Notes: generated from the letters alone by a model not told the origin. A stretch of 31,955 nt of DNA from Bacteroidota bacterium (GCA_013287095.1 JABDEJ010000019.1:1-31955); one strand, 5' to 3'. Shown: positions 23,144-31,441, counted from the stretch's first letter. Numbers and translations: made by a program.

Positions 23144-24355
23144 GTGGTAAAACAGAATCATAATATTTGGTGGGGGCCGCCCAAAAAGTTCTCGATTCAT
23201 ATAGCAGAGCGTAAGATTAGTTGGCTTGAACTTTTTTACGATCTGGTGTATGTAATCGTAATATCCAAGATTACCCGTTACCTTGCCGGACACCCAAGTG
23301 TACCTGGTCTTCTGGATTACGGCTACCTCTTTGCTATGACGTTTTGGGGTTGGTACAACGGAAGCATGTACCACGATTTTTATGGCTCCCCAGGCATTCG
23401 TACCCGGTTTATGACCCTCTGGCAAATGTTGGCAGTTGGTGCATTAGCGGTAAGCTTAGACAGCCCGCCTGAAAGCATTTTGAATCGAGCAACAATCGCA
23501 ATTCTTTTTCTGCAACTTTTTATTACCTATCTCTGGTGGAGCGTGGGCCTCTACGATAGGGAATACCGAAAATTGAATTTAACGCACACCATTTGGTTTC
23601 TTGGTGCTTTTGTATTGCTTATAACAACATTCTGGGTGCCTTTTCCGTACAAGCGCATCATTTTTTGGGTGGCTTTGGTGATCAATCACATTCCATTTGT
23701 TTTAATGGCAAAACGATATGAAAAAAGCAATGTGAATTTCACGTTATCACCCAACATGACGGAGCGGCTTGGCTTGTTCACCATTATTATCTTTGGAGAA
23801 GCTATACTCGGAGTTGTAAATGGCGTAAGTCATTTACCTGTTTTAGATATTAATGTCTGGTTGTGTTTTTGTCTTGGTATTGTAATCGTTTTTGCTTTGT
23901 GGTGGATCTTCTTTTCAATTATCGCAGACCGGAAGTGTAAAGAAGGAATGCAAACAGGAAATGTGATGTCCCTTCTGTATCTTCCCACCCTTTCTTCGCT
24001 GGGTATGGTGGGTGCCGCGTTTCCAGCCCTTATGGAAAACACCACGACCAACAGAAACGGTTTTTCAAGTCCGTTGCAGATTATTTTTGGTGCGAGCATA
24101 ACTATCTTCCTGTGCTGTGTAGCAGCTCTTTGTTGGTTTTTAATTTACCCAATTGAATACGAAAAATCAAAAAAGCGTATTCAACTCTCTCTAATCCTTA
24201 TCGGAATAAGTAACCTATTGCTGATTTTTTTATTTCCGATGCTTCCTGTTTTCCTTTATCTGTTGTGCGTTTTTATTAGCCTAATGATCGTTATCGTACT
24301 AGTAACATATAATTGGTCCCGAATTGAACTGACAAAGTTAAGTGAGGTACCGTAA
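23144..24355 (+). CDS. Low temperature requirement protein A (LtrA) family membrane protein
   Basis: The 403-residue protein is highly hydrophobic, with about ten to twelve membrane segments, and starts with the LtrA signature ISWLELFYDLVYVIVISKITRYL near residues 25-47. Further LtrA-type pieces are TFWGWYNGSMYHDF, LYLWWS-like helices and ERLGLFTIIIFGEAILGVV. The family was named from a Listeria gene needed for growth at low temperature and its biochemical role is unsettled. The start is a GTG at 23144; the only upstream in-frame stretch runs to a stop at 23120-23122 and has no ATG. An SnoaL-like gene follows after 11 bp and is probably co-transcribed. Confidence 0.88.
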   Translation: MVKQNHNIWWGPPKKFSIHIAERKISWLELFYDLVYVIVISKITRYLAGHPSVPGLLDYGYLFAMTFWGWYNGSMYHDFYGSPGIRTRFMTLWQMLAVGALAVSLDSPPESILNRATIAILFLQLFITYLWWSVGLYDREYRKLNLTHTIWFLGAFVLLITTFWVPFPYKRIIFWVALVINHIPFVLMAKRYEKSNVNFTLSPNMTERLGLFTIIIFGEAILGVVNGVSHLPVLDINVWLCFCLGIVIVFALWWIFFSIIADRKCKEGMQTGNVMSLLYLPTLSSLGMVGAAFPALMENTTTNRNGFSSPLQIIFGASITIFLCCVAALCWFLIYPIEYEKSKKRIQLSLILIGISNLLLIFLFPMLPVFLYLLCVFISLMIVIVLVTYNWSRIELTKLSEVP

Positions 24356-24366
24356 TAGTTTTCCGC

Positions 24367-24792
24367 ATGAGTATATTGAAATCCGAACATCCCGCATTTA
24401 AAAAAGAAGCGGAACCGTTCTATAACATTATTATGGAAGGACTTAAAGGCGAGGTAGATGGAGCACATTTTTGGGATGCTGTTGGTGAAGATGCTGTCTT
24501 TGAATTTTTGTACAACTTCCCTGGATTCCCAAACAAAATAAACGGCCGTAAAAATTATATGGATTGGTTCGGGGGATACAATATGGTGCTCCATTCCGCT
24601 GACAATCTTGTCGTTCATAGATCAATTGAGCCAGGAGTTATTATATTAGAATATGCGGTTCATGGCGTAGCGCTGTCAACCAACAAAACGTACAATAACA
24701 GGTTTTGCTCCATCATAACGATTAAAGACCGGAAGATCATCCATTGGCGCGACTACATGGACTCTCTTGCTGTGATGCTGATATCCGACTAG
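24367..24792 (+). CDS. SnoaL/NTF2-like protein
   Basis: The 141-residue protein has the NTF2/SnoaL cone fold pattern: N-terminal helices, EDAVFEFLYNFPGFPNKINGRKNYMDWF, strands around HSADNLVVHRSIEPGVIILEYAVHG, and the end FCSIITIKDRKIIHWRDYMD. Such single-domain proteins act as isomerases, hydratases or binding proteins on small hydrophobic ligands; the active site cannot be assigned. It starts 11 bp after the LtrA stop. Two 17-bp direct repeats follow its stop and belong to the next gene's control region. Confidence 0.85.
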   Translation: MSILKSEHPAFKKEAEPFYNIIMEGLKGEVDGAHFWDAVGEDAVFEFLYNFPGFPNKINGRKNYMDWFGGYNMVLHSADNLVVHRSIEPGVIILEYAVHGVALSTNKTYNNRFCSIITIKDRKIIHWRDYMDSLAVMLISD

Positions 24793-24835
24793 GATTGATT
24801 CCAGTCAGAGACGGAAGTTTCGACAAACTATTACC

Positions 24836-24874
24836 TGAGCTTCCTAACAAAATAAATTGAGCTTTCTAACAAAA
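24836..24874 (+). promoter_or_regulatory. Tandem 17-bp direct repeats upstream of the SDR-AraC pair
   Basis: TGAGCTTCCTAACAAAA (24836-24852) and TGAGCTTTCTAACAAAA (24858-24874) differ at one base and start 22 bp apart, two helical turns. They lie 50-88 bp before the SDR start, the position expected of an AraC-type activator site. An AraC gene follows the SDR. Confidence 0.65.
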
Positions 24875-24923
24875 CGCCTTTATCATATTACTATAGACCT
24901 TTGTGGAAATTAATTAACATACA

Positions 24924-25832
24924 ATGAAAACAAATTGGTTTATCACAGGTAGCTCGAAAGGCTTAGGCCGTAGCTTAACGACAGCATTGCTGGAAAAAGG
25001 ATATAATGTTACGGCAACTGCCAGAAATCCCGAAACATTAAAAGACTTGATTGAAAAATACCCCGATCAAATCTACCCTATTGAACTTGATGTAAATAAT
25101 TACGCACAGGTTCATAAAGCTGTTGCAGATACCGTAATGCATTTTGGGCGAATTGATGTATTAGTTAACAATGCCGGCTTTGGAATTACAGGTGCCGCAG
25201 AAGCATATTCAAATGAACAGGTGCGCAGCCAACTGGAAACAAACCTCTATGCTCCGATAGAAATAACAAGGACTGTTTTGCCTTATATGCGGAAGCAACG
25301 CTCAGGTCGTATTTTACAGATCAGTTCTATTGGAGGCAGGGTTGGGAATCCTGGGGTAAGCATATACCAGGCTGCCAAATTTGGGCTTAGTGGTTTTAGT
25401 GAGGCGTTGGCAAAAGAAGTAGCCCCGTTAGGTATTTACGTGACCTGTATTGAACCCGGAGGGTTCCGTACCGATTGGGCAGGTGCCTCTATGTCCTACG
25501 CGCCAGATGTTGAAGGGTATGAAAATACAGTAGGTGTGCGTAAAGAGATTTTCTCAAGTGGTAAATTTGCTCCTATGGGCGATCCTGACCAAGCGGCAAA
25601 AGTAATGATTGAAGTTGCAGAAAACGCTAACCCTCCCATACATTTAGTGTTGGGAAGTGAGGCTATAGAGATGTTAAAACAAGCAAATGCGGCAAGGCAG
25701 GCTGAAATGGAAAAATGGATGCCGGTAAGCATATCCACAAATTATGATAATGCTGATAATATCCTTGAAACTGAATTAGGCAAGAAGTTATTCAAGCCGA
25801 AAACCGAACTGAAACAAGCAAATGATTATTAA
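24924..25832 (+). CDS. Short-chain dehydrogenase/reductase
   Basis: The 302-residue protein has FITGSSKGLGRSL (TGxxxGxG, residues 7-15), ATARNPETL, NNAGFGITGAAE, ISSIGGRVGNPG with the catalytic Ser, and the YQAAKFGLSGFSEALAKE active-site helix. The C-terminal stretch (residues about 190-300) is longer than in minimal SDRs and typical of the group with TDWAGASM and GDPDQAAKVM. Arg34 after strand 2 (ATARN) suggests NADP(H). The substrate is unknown. It lies 26 bp before the AraC gene, so both are probably one transcript, and tandem repeats upstream mark regulation by that AraC protein. Confidence 0.93.
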   Translation: MKTNWFITGSSKGLGRSLTTALLEKGYNVTATARNPETLKDLIEKYPDQIYPIELDVNNYAQVHKAVADTVMHFGRIDVLVNNAGFGITGAAEAYSNEQVRSQLETNLYAPIEITRTVLPYMRKQRSGRILQISSIGGRVGNPGVSIYQAAKFGLSGFSEALAKEVAPLGIYVTCIEPGGFRTDWAGASMSYAPDVEGYENTVGVRKEIFSSGKFAPMGDPDQAAKVMIEVAENANPPIHLVLGSEAIEMLKQANAARQAEMEKWMPVSISTNYDNADNILETELGKKLFKPKTELKQANDY

Positions 25833-25858
25833 TTGAAATTCTATTATCTTTAACTCAG

Positions 25859-26662
25859 ATGGCCACAGCTGAAAATAAAAGACCCCTCATATTATATTCC
25901 TGTTATTCAAAAAAGAGCAGTGAAGGAGAACAGTTTAATCCCAACCATAATTTCGGGTATATTTTTTCCGGCAGAACAGAAATATATGTCGATGGCAAGA
26001 CCAAGGTATTTAAAGAGGGGGATTTTAGATTTATTAGAAAAAACCAACTATCAAAGTATGTAAAGCATCCCGCGCCTGATGGTGAGTATAAATCAATCTC
26101 CATATCAATAGACAAGGAAACACTTAGCAGTGTAAGTAAAGAGTATAATATAGATGCAGAAGGTAAATATCAAGGTGATAGTGCCTTGCTTCTAAAGCCT
26201 AATCCTTTATTTAATAATTATATTGATTCTTTGACTCCGTATATTGGTAAAGCGATTACAATTGGTAAGGATTTAACCACATTAAAGGTAAAGGAAGCCA
26301 TTATGATATTGTTGGCTACAAACCCATTATTAAAAGATGTCCTATTTGATTTCAGCGAACCAGGCAAAATAGACTTGGAGGGTTATATGAATAAGTATTA
26401 TAAATTTAATGTGGACTTAAGCCGATTTGCTTATTTGACGGGAAGAAGTTTGGCTACTTTTAAGAGGGATTTCGAGAAAATATTTCATGATTCGCCAAAT
26501 CATTGGCTGCAGCAGAAACGACTCAGCGATGCCCATTATCTGATTACAGAAAAAGGATGGAAGTCATCAGATGTTTACCTTGAAGTAGGATTCAAAGATT
26601 TATCCCACTTTTCGTTTGCCTTTAAGAAAGCTTATGGTATCTCGCCTTCAAAATTGACATAG
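25859..26662 (+). CDS. AraC-family transcriptional regulator (ExsA-like)
   Basis: The 267-residue protein has an N-terminal cupin-like region (YIFSGRTEIYVDGKTKVFKEGDFRFIRKNQLSKYV) and a C-terminal HTH domain from about residue 165: VDLSRFAYLTGRSLATFKRDFEKIF and SSDVYLEVGFKDLSHFSFAFKKAYGISPSKL. The middle part carries the leucine-rich LLATNPLLKDVLFDF. This domain order fits ExsA-like regulators found beside single SDR genes in Bacteroidota. It is the second gene of the SDR-AraC pair and probably activates it through the repeats at 24836-24874. Confidence 0.9.
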   Translation: MATAENKRPLILYSCYSKKSSEGEQFNPNHNFGYIFSGRTEIYVDGKTKVFKEGDFRFIRKNQLSKYVKHPAPDGEYKSISISIDKETLSSVSKEYNIDAEGKYQGDSALLLKPNPLFNNYIDSLTPYIGKAITIGKDLTTLKVKEAIMILLATNPLLKDVLFDFSEPGKIDLEGYMNKYYKFNVDLSRFAYLTGRSLATFKRDFEKIFHDSPNHWLQQKRLSDAHYLITEKGWKSSDVYLEVGFKDLSHFSFAFKKAYGISPSKLT

Positions 26663-26728
26663 GGTACCCCCGGTTCTTTCAGGACTTGCCCGTGCTCGCG
26701 CGTCTGTGACGCTTGCGATCTCGACCCG
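26663..26728. other. GC-rich intergenic insert
   Basis: About 65 % G+C over 66 bp against roughly 40 % around it. It begins with the palindrome GGGTACCC and contains a GCGTC/GACGC hairpin near 26699-26711. No frame with family features is seen in it. It looks like a foreign short repeat between the AraC and TetR genes. Confidence 0.4.
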
Positions 26729-26755
26729 AAAAAAAAATGTTTACAATCGTTATAA

Positions 26756-26779
26756 TGAATAATTATTCACTTAACTTTG
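26756..26779 (+). promoter_or_regulatory. TetR operator and -7 box
   Basis: TGAATAATTATTCA (26756-26769) is a perfect 14-bp palindrome, followed by CTTAA and the -7 box TAACTTTG (26772-26779). Binding would block promoter access, so autorepression of the TetR gene is likely. The sister site is at 27375-27388. Confidence 0.75.
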
Positions 26780-26783
26780 TAGC

Positions 26784-27356
26784 GTGAAACCCAGGGACGA
26801 TAAGAAAATAGAGCAGATTTATAAGGCAACCCTAGAGCTTGTTCAGGAATATGGCCTCGCGGGTATCACTATGAATAAAATTGCCAAGGCATCTAAATTG
26901 GCTACAGGGACCCTTTACATTTACTTTGCGAGTAAAGATGAACTGGTGAATACTTTGTTTACAGAATGCAGGAAGGCTTCTGCGGCTATTTATTTCACAG
27001 GGTATGATGCTGAGACACCTTTTAAACAAGGATTCAAGGTAATATGGATGAACCTGCTTAAATATCGTGTGGAAAAGTTTGATGAAGCCATTTTTGTTGA
27101 CCAGTGCTATCATTCTCCTTTTATTACCGAAAGCACAAAAGAAATCACCCGCCAATTGTTTCAGCCTTTGCACAAGCTTATGGATCAAGGAAAACAGGAA
27201 GGACTGGTAAAAGAACTGGATACTTTTTTATTATTGACGTTTATGATCGGCAGTATCAGGGAAATCGTGAAATACTACCATTATAGCGATAGAAAGATAA
27301 CCGATGCTATTGCAGAACAAGCCTTCTATCTCTGCTGGGATGGTTTAAAGGCATAA
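26784..27356 (+). CDS. TetR-family transcriptional repressor
   Basis: The 190-residue protein has a TetR N-terminal HTH (residues about 10-55: ATLELVQEYGLAGITMNKIAKASKLATGTLYIYFASKDELVN). A C-terminal ligand-binding helical domain follows, with no recognisable ligand. The start is a GTG at 26784; the only in-frame Met nearby lies inside the HTH, so it cannot be the true start. The -7 box ends at 26779, leaving almost no leader, so the transcript may be leaderless. The MFS efflux gene follows after 53 bp, and both genes carry the same palindrome upstream, so TetR is a local repressor relieved by a drug-like ligand. Confidence 0.92.
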   Translation: MKPRDDKKIEQIYKATLELVQEYGLAGITMNKIAKASKLATGTLYIYFASKDELVNTLFTECRKASAAIYFTGYDAETPFKQGFKVIWMNLLKYRVEKFDEAIFVDQCYHSPFITESTKEITRQLFQPLHKLMDQGKQEGLVKELDTFLLLTFMIGSIREIVKYYHYSDRKITDAIAEQAFYLCWDGLKA

Positions 27357-27374
27357 ATTTTTTTATACTAAAAA

Positions 27375-27388
27375 TGAATATATATTCA
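27375..27388 (+). promoter_or_regulatory. TetR operator before the MFS gene
   Basis: TGAATATATATTCA is a perfect 14-bp palindrome with the same outer six bases and the following CTTAA as the site at 26756. It lies 21 bp before the MFS start codon. No clear -7 box is seen next to it, so the site may control both an internal promoter and read-through. Confidence 0.75.
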
Positions 27389-27409
27389 CTTAAAAAATAG
27401 GACGGCCTT

Positions 27410-28978
27410 ATGGCAAAGTTTACCTCATCGCAAATAATCATCATCCTCACTGTTGTTTCCGCGGCGATGCTTCAATTGATAGATACTTCTATCGTTAACG
27501 TTTCCCTCACCCAGATGATGGGGAACCTCGGAGCGAGTTTTGAAGATATCGGCTGGGTCATCACCAGTTATGCTGTTTCTAATATTATCATGATCACCCT
27601 TTCCGGATGGATGAGTGCTACGTTTGGCCGTAAATATTATTTCGCGGGTTCTATTATATTATTCACAGTGGCATCAGTATTTTGTGGAACCTCAACCAAT
27701 GTCTGGGAGCTTGTCGCATTTCGCTTTGTACAAGGTATTGGTGGCGGAGGTCTCATATCCACCGCACAGGCTATATTAGTGGAAACATTCCCAAAGGAAG
27801 ACCTGGGACTTGCCAATGCCATTTATGGCATTGGTGTCATCGTAGGCCCTGCTATTGGCCCAACATTAGGAGGCTATATTACAGATAACCTTACTTGGCA
27901 ATGGATATTTTTTATAAACATACCAATTGGTATCATAGCCACCATATTTACCCTCATTTTTATAAAAGAACCTTTGGAAAAAATGAAAGCGGGGAAAATG
28001 GATTGGACTGCATTGGTTTTATTAGTCGCAGCCATTGGTTCTTTGCAGATTGTATTAGAAAAAGGGCAAAGTGAAGACTGGTTTCAAACCCATTACATAA
28101 CCGTACTGGCCATTATTGCTGCATTCGGGATTATCTTTTTTATATGGCGCGAACTTACGGTAGAGAATCCGATGGTGAATCTCCGGCTTTTTACAAACCG
28201 TTCCTTTACCACCGGTACGCTTTTTAACTTTGTCCTTGGGTTTGGCCTGTATGGTACGACGCTTATTGTACCTATTTTTTGCCAGGGATTGCTTGGTTTT
28301 ACGGCGATGCAAACTGGGCTTATCTTGTTGCCCGGTAGTCTTGCCACGGCGCTCATGATGCCCATAGTTGGCGTCTTGCTGCGAAAAAAATTAGTTCATC
28401 CCGCTGTCTATGCCGCTTTAGGCCTGTTGCTTTTCTTTCTGTTTAGTTTTGATATGGGCCAGATGAACCCGCAGGTATCTCCACATGACTTTTTCTGGCC
28501 TTTGATCATGCGTGGTTTTGCGATGGGATTAATCTTCATTCCCCTCACAACCATTTCATTATCAACCTTAAATGGGTCTGAAATCCCGCAGGGAACTTCC
28601 TTAAGCAATATGGTAAGACAGCTTGGTGGGTCTATCGGCATTGCCTTGCTTACCACATATATTACGCGGCGAACAGCAATACATTATTCCTACCTCACAG
28701 AAAACATTACGTTTAATAACCCGGTAGCTATGTCGAGAATCAAAACACTTACTGCGTATTTCATGAGTTTGGGGAACGATGCAAGCACTGCAACACATAG
28801 AGCATATGCCGTAATTGCAGGAATTGTGGGCCAACAAGCTACCATGCTCACATATAAAGAGATGTTCTTGTACATAGGCTTGTTTTTTATAGCCCTGATC
28901 CCATTACTGGCCATGTTCTGGAACAAGAAGAAAAAAGCTGAACCTGGGGATGAAAAAATTGAATGGACACTTGAATAA
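27410..28978 (+). CDS. DHA2-family MFS drug efflux transporter (EmrB/QacA type)
   Basis: The 522-residue protein has 14 predicted membrane segments, normal for the DHA2 family. Helix 1 carries LQLIDTSIVNVSLTQMMGNLG, in which the acidic residue is the usual one for proton coupling. The helix 2-3 loop GWMSATFGRKYY is motif A, RFVQGIGGGGLIS is motif B, and GIGVIVGPAIGPTLGGY is the antiporter motif C. It exports lipophilic drugs or dyes from the inner membrane with protons. No EmrA-type adaptor gene is next to it, so it may work alone or use a distant one. It is controlled by the neighbouring TetR through the palindrome at 27375. Confidence 0.92.
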   Translation: MAKFTSSQIIIILTVVSAAMLQLIDTSIVNVSLTQMMGNLGASFEDIGWVITSYAVSNIIMITLSGWMSATFGRKYYFAGSIILFTVASVFCGTSTNVWELVAFRFVQGIGGGGLISTAQAILVETFPKEDLGLANAIYGIGVIVGPAIGPTLGGYITDNLTWQWIFFINIPIGIIATIFTLIFIKEPLEKMKAGKMDWTALVLLVAAIGSLQIVLEKGQSEDWFQTHYITVLAIIAAFGIIFFIWRELTVENPMVNLRLFTNRSFTTGTLFNFVLGFGLYGTTLIVPIFCQGLLGFTAMQTGLILLPGSLATALMMPIVGVLLRKKLVHPAVYAALGLLLFFLFSFDMGQMNPQVSPHDFFWPLIMRGFAMGLIFIPLTTISLSTLNGSEIPQGTSLSNMVRQLGGSIGIALLTTYITRRTAIHYSYLTENITFNNPVAMSRIKTLTAYFMSLGNDASTATHRAYAVIAGIVGQQATMLTYKEMFLYIGLFFIALIPLLAMFWNKKKKAEPGDEKIEWTLE

Positions 28979-29018
28979 AAACAGGAACACATTAAAAGTC
29001 AATTAATTCAGAAGCCAT

Positions 29019-29456
29019 ATGAATCATTTATTAATCGCATTGGATTTTAGTCAGTTTTCGCCATTGGTCGAAAAAGTAGGATATACCTTAGCGAGAAGGC
29101 TTAATGCAAAAGTGACACTGGTAACTATTGTAAATAAATCTATTGATTATGAACCCATTGTAACAGGACAGGTTTTTACGGATAATTGGGAAGCACGGCA
29201 ATACCTGGCGAATGAAAATCTGGAAAAAGTAAAGCTTGCTCATTCGGATATCGAAACCAATATTGTTTCATTCATTGGTGACCCGCAGGAAGACATTATT
29301 GACCTGGCCATCAAAAATCACACTACGTTTATTGTGATTGGTACGCATGGCAGAACGGGCTTTACAAATTTCCTTTTAGGCAGTACCGCTGAATACGTCA
29401 TCAAACATTCAACAATACCAGTTATAGTAGTTCCTTACAAAATGGAAAGCCATTAA
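29019..29456 (+). CDS. Universal stress protein (UspA family)
   Basis: The 145-residue protein has the UspA fold: N-terminal strand HLLIALDFSQFSP with the ATP-contact Asp, and GTHGRTGFTNFLLGSTAEYV matching the G-2x-G-9x-G(S/T) ATP motif. The ending VIVVPYK is typical. It is therefore probably an ATP-binding stress protein. It follows the MFS gene by 40 bp, so it may be induced together with the efflux pump. Confidence 0.92.
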   Translation: MNHLLIALDFSQFSPLVEKVGYTLARRLNAKVTLVTIVNKSIDYEPIVTGQVFTDNWEARQYLANENLEKVKLAHSDIETNIVSFIGDPQEDIIDLAIKNHTTFIVIGTHGRTGFTNFLLGSTAEYVIKHSTIPVIVVPYKMESH

Positions 29457-29584
29457 AGCAAATGGCAAAAACATAAGTCATCCCTATTTAAACGAAATAT
29501 TTTTTAACAAAAACATTATGATTAAAACCTTTACAATTTCCCAGGAATCATTGTTCAGAATTTTTAAAAAAGCTGTTTTTAGCC

Positions 29585-29713
29585 ATGAAGGCATCTGCAG
29601 GCTATACCTTTTTTATAATCCTTGATATATTTTTCCTGATTCTTGATATTTTAATGATGCCTCTTCTTCTTATCGTGTTCCTCGTATTGAAAGCATCGAA
29701 AAAATTGAACTAA
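29585..29713 (+). CDS. Possible small membrane protein
   Basis: A 42-codon frame (ATG at 29585) encodes one long hydrophobic segment (residues 7-35, with ILDIFFLILDILMMPLLLI inside) and a Lys-rich tail (KASKKLN). The shape matches small single-pass or hairpin membrane proteins. It lies in the 292-bp gap between UspA and the aminotransferase. There is no ribosome-binding site to confirm it, and an AT-rich stretch could produce this by chance. Apart from it nothing else is seen in the gap. Confidence 0.35.
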   Translation: MKASAGYTFFIILDIFFLILDILMMPLLLIVFLVLKASKKLN

Positions 29714-29748
29714 ACAAAGAAATTATCAGCCATCTAAATTTATGTATT

Positions 29749-30810
29749 ATGCCAACAACAGAATTTGAAACCAACACAGATAAGAAAAGCATTACCAGGC
29801 CAGAGCCGGAGGAAATCCAATTTGGGAAAAAATTTTCAAATCATATGCTTGTCGCTAATTATGAAAATGGACAGTGGCAAGATGCAAATATTATTCCTTT
29901 TAAAAACCTGAGTCTGAGTCCAGCAACTTCCTTTATCCACTACGGACAGGCCATTTTTGAAGGGATAAAAGCCTACAGGCAAAAAGATGGTCATGTTGTT
30001 TTATTCCGGGCCTTGGATAATTGGAAACGTATGAATGCATCCGCAATCCGGATGGACATGCCTGAAATCCCTGAAGAAATTTTCATGAATGGCATGAGAT
30101 TGCTTGTAGACTTTGACCGGTCTTCCGTGCCTTCATTGGAAGGTACATCTTTGTACATACGGCCTTTTATGATTGCAACAGATGAGTTTATTGGGGTTAG
30201 GGCAAGTGAAAAATATATGTTTTCTATTATTACAAGTCCTGCGGGCTCTTATTACTCCAAACCAATGTCAATCTACGTTGAGGATAAATACGTCAGAGCT
30301 TTTCCTGGCGGAACAGGAAATGTAAAAACAGCAGGAAACTATGCAATGGGCATGCACCACACCAATCTGGTTAAAAAAATGGGCTTTGATGAAATCTTAT
30401 GGACTGATGGATATGAGCACAAATTCGTACAGGAAATTGGCACGATGAACGTTTTCTTTGTCATTGGGAATAAGGTCATTACACCCGATCTAATGTCGGG
30501 AACGATTTTAGGGGGCATCACACAGGACAGTGTCATTACCTTATTAAAAAGAAAAAGGCATCACGTAGAGGAAAGACTGATTTCTGTAGATGAAATTGAG
30601 CATGCCTTTAAGTACGGAGAACTTAAAGAAGTTTTTGGAACAGGAACGGCTGCATCAATCACTTCTATTGCAAAGCTTACTTACCAGGACAATGAAATCG
30701 TATTACCTGACCCGGAAAACTTTGAGATTGCAAACTGGCTGAAGCTGGAATTGTCAGACATACGATATGGTAGAAAAGAAGATACTCACGGGTGGATATT
30801 CCAAGTATGA
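29749..30810 (+). CDS. ilvE: Branched-chain amino acid aminotransferase (class IV PLP enzyme)
   Basis: The 353-residue protein has the fold-type IV aminotransferase features: FIHYGQAIFEGIKAYR near 62-77, the PLP lysine Lys193 in GGTGNVKTAGNYA, the EIGTMNVFFV segment that binds the phosphate side, and GTGTAASITSI near the C-terminus. It matches the longer type II BCAT branch (about 350 residues). The reaction is the reversible transfer of the amino group between Leu/Ile/Val and 2-oxoglutarate, in the cytoplasm. No other ilv or leu gene is near, so it is probably a second copy; its role in the accessory segment is unclear. Confidence 0.9.
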   Translation: MPTTEFETNTDKKSITRPEPEEIQFGKKFSNHMLVANYENGQWQDANIIPFKNLSLSPATSFIHYGQAIFEGIKAYRQKDGHVVLFRALDNWKRMNASAIRMDMPEIPEEIFMNGMRLLVDFDRSSVPSLEGTSLYIRPFMIATDEFIGVRASEKYMFSIITSPAGSYYSKPMSIYVEDKYVRAFPGGTGNVKTAGNYAMGMHHTNLVKKMGFDEILWTDGYEHKFVQEIGTMNVFFVIGNKVITPDLMSGTILGGITQDSVITLLKRKRHHVEERLISVDEIEHAFKYGELKEVFGTGTAASITSIAKLTYQDNEIVLPDPENFEIANWLKLELSDIRYGRKEDTHGWIFQV

Positions 30811-30864
30811 TTTTTATTCATGCTGTTTAATTATGATACTTTTTGCATGGAGCACTACAACCAA

Positions 30865-31441
30865 TTAAGCAGTTTCATTAATCCTTTGTTCCCATTCTTC
30901 CTTGCTGATCCTAAAAATCTTTACCTTATGGTCTAACCAGAGTGTAATTTTATCCAGCGTCATTCCATTTTTTTCAGCTACGCTTGCTGATTTAGTATTA
31001 TTTATATCGATGATTGAGATAAGAGAATCAGAGTAAGTGTAATTATTTTCAAAGGCAAAATCCCGGCATTTTTTTGGCAGCTTCCGTCGCATAACCTTTC
31101 CCGCGCTGTTCCGGCATTATTGAATATCCTACTTCCATTTCAGGTATATCGTCAACAGTTTGAACCTGAAGGCCACCCATTCCGATAAATGTACCATCTC
31201 TCTTATCAATTACTACATTGAATCCTCCCAATCCGTTATTGTACCTCATAAAAACCCGATCAAACCATTCTTTGCATTGGTCAAGCGGATTAGAATTGGC
31301 GAACTTCAATAAATATTTTGTTGAATCAGGATGCTCGAAAAATGGCAACCATGAATCAAAATCATCAGGTTCTAATTTTCTAAATATCAAGCGATCTGTT
31401 TTTTGCCCTTCCAGTAAAAATTTCGGTGTTTTGGTCACCAT
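30865..31441 (-). pseudogene. GNAT N-acetyltransferase, frameshifted in an A7 run
   Basis: The coding sequence begins at 31441 (MVTKTPKFLLEGQKTDRL) and reads as a RimJ/RimL-like GNAT: LIFRKLEPDDFDSWLPFF, GFNVVIDKRDGTFIGMGGLQ, and the acetyl-CoA loop MPEQRGKGYATEAAKK. At the end of this motif, seven A residues on the minus strand (T-run near 31069-31075) put the frame out of register and it ends at 31049. The +1 frame then carries the rest, CRDFAFENN to NETA, ending at 30865. Together the parts give a full-length family member of about 190 residues. Six A residues would restore the frame. The ATG at 31486 overlaps the -7 box and is unlikely. A sequencing error is possible. Confidence 0.75.

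Noticed and set aside
29518..29625. 35-codon frame MIKTFTISQESLF... after uspA
   Set aside because: No hydrophobic or domain character and it overlaps the better small membrane frame.
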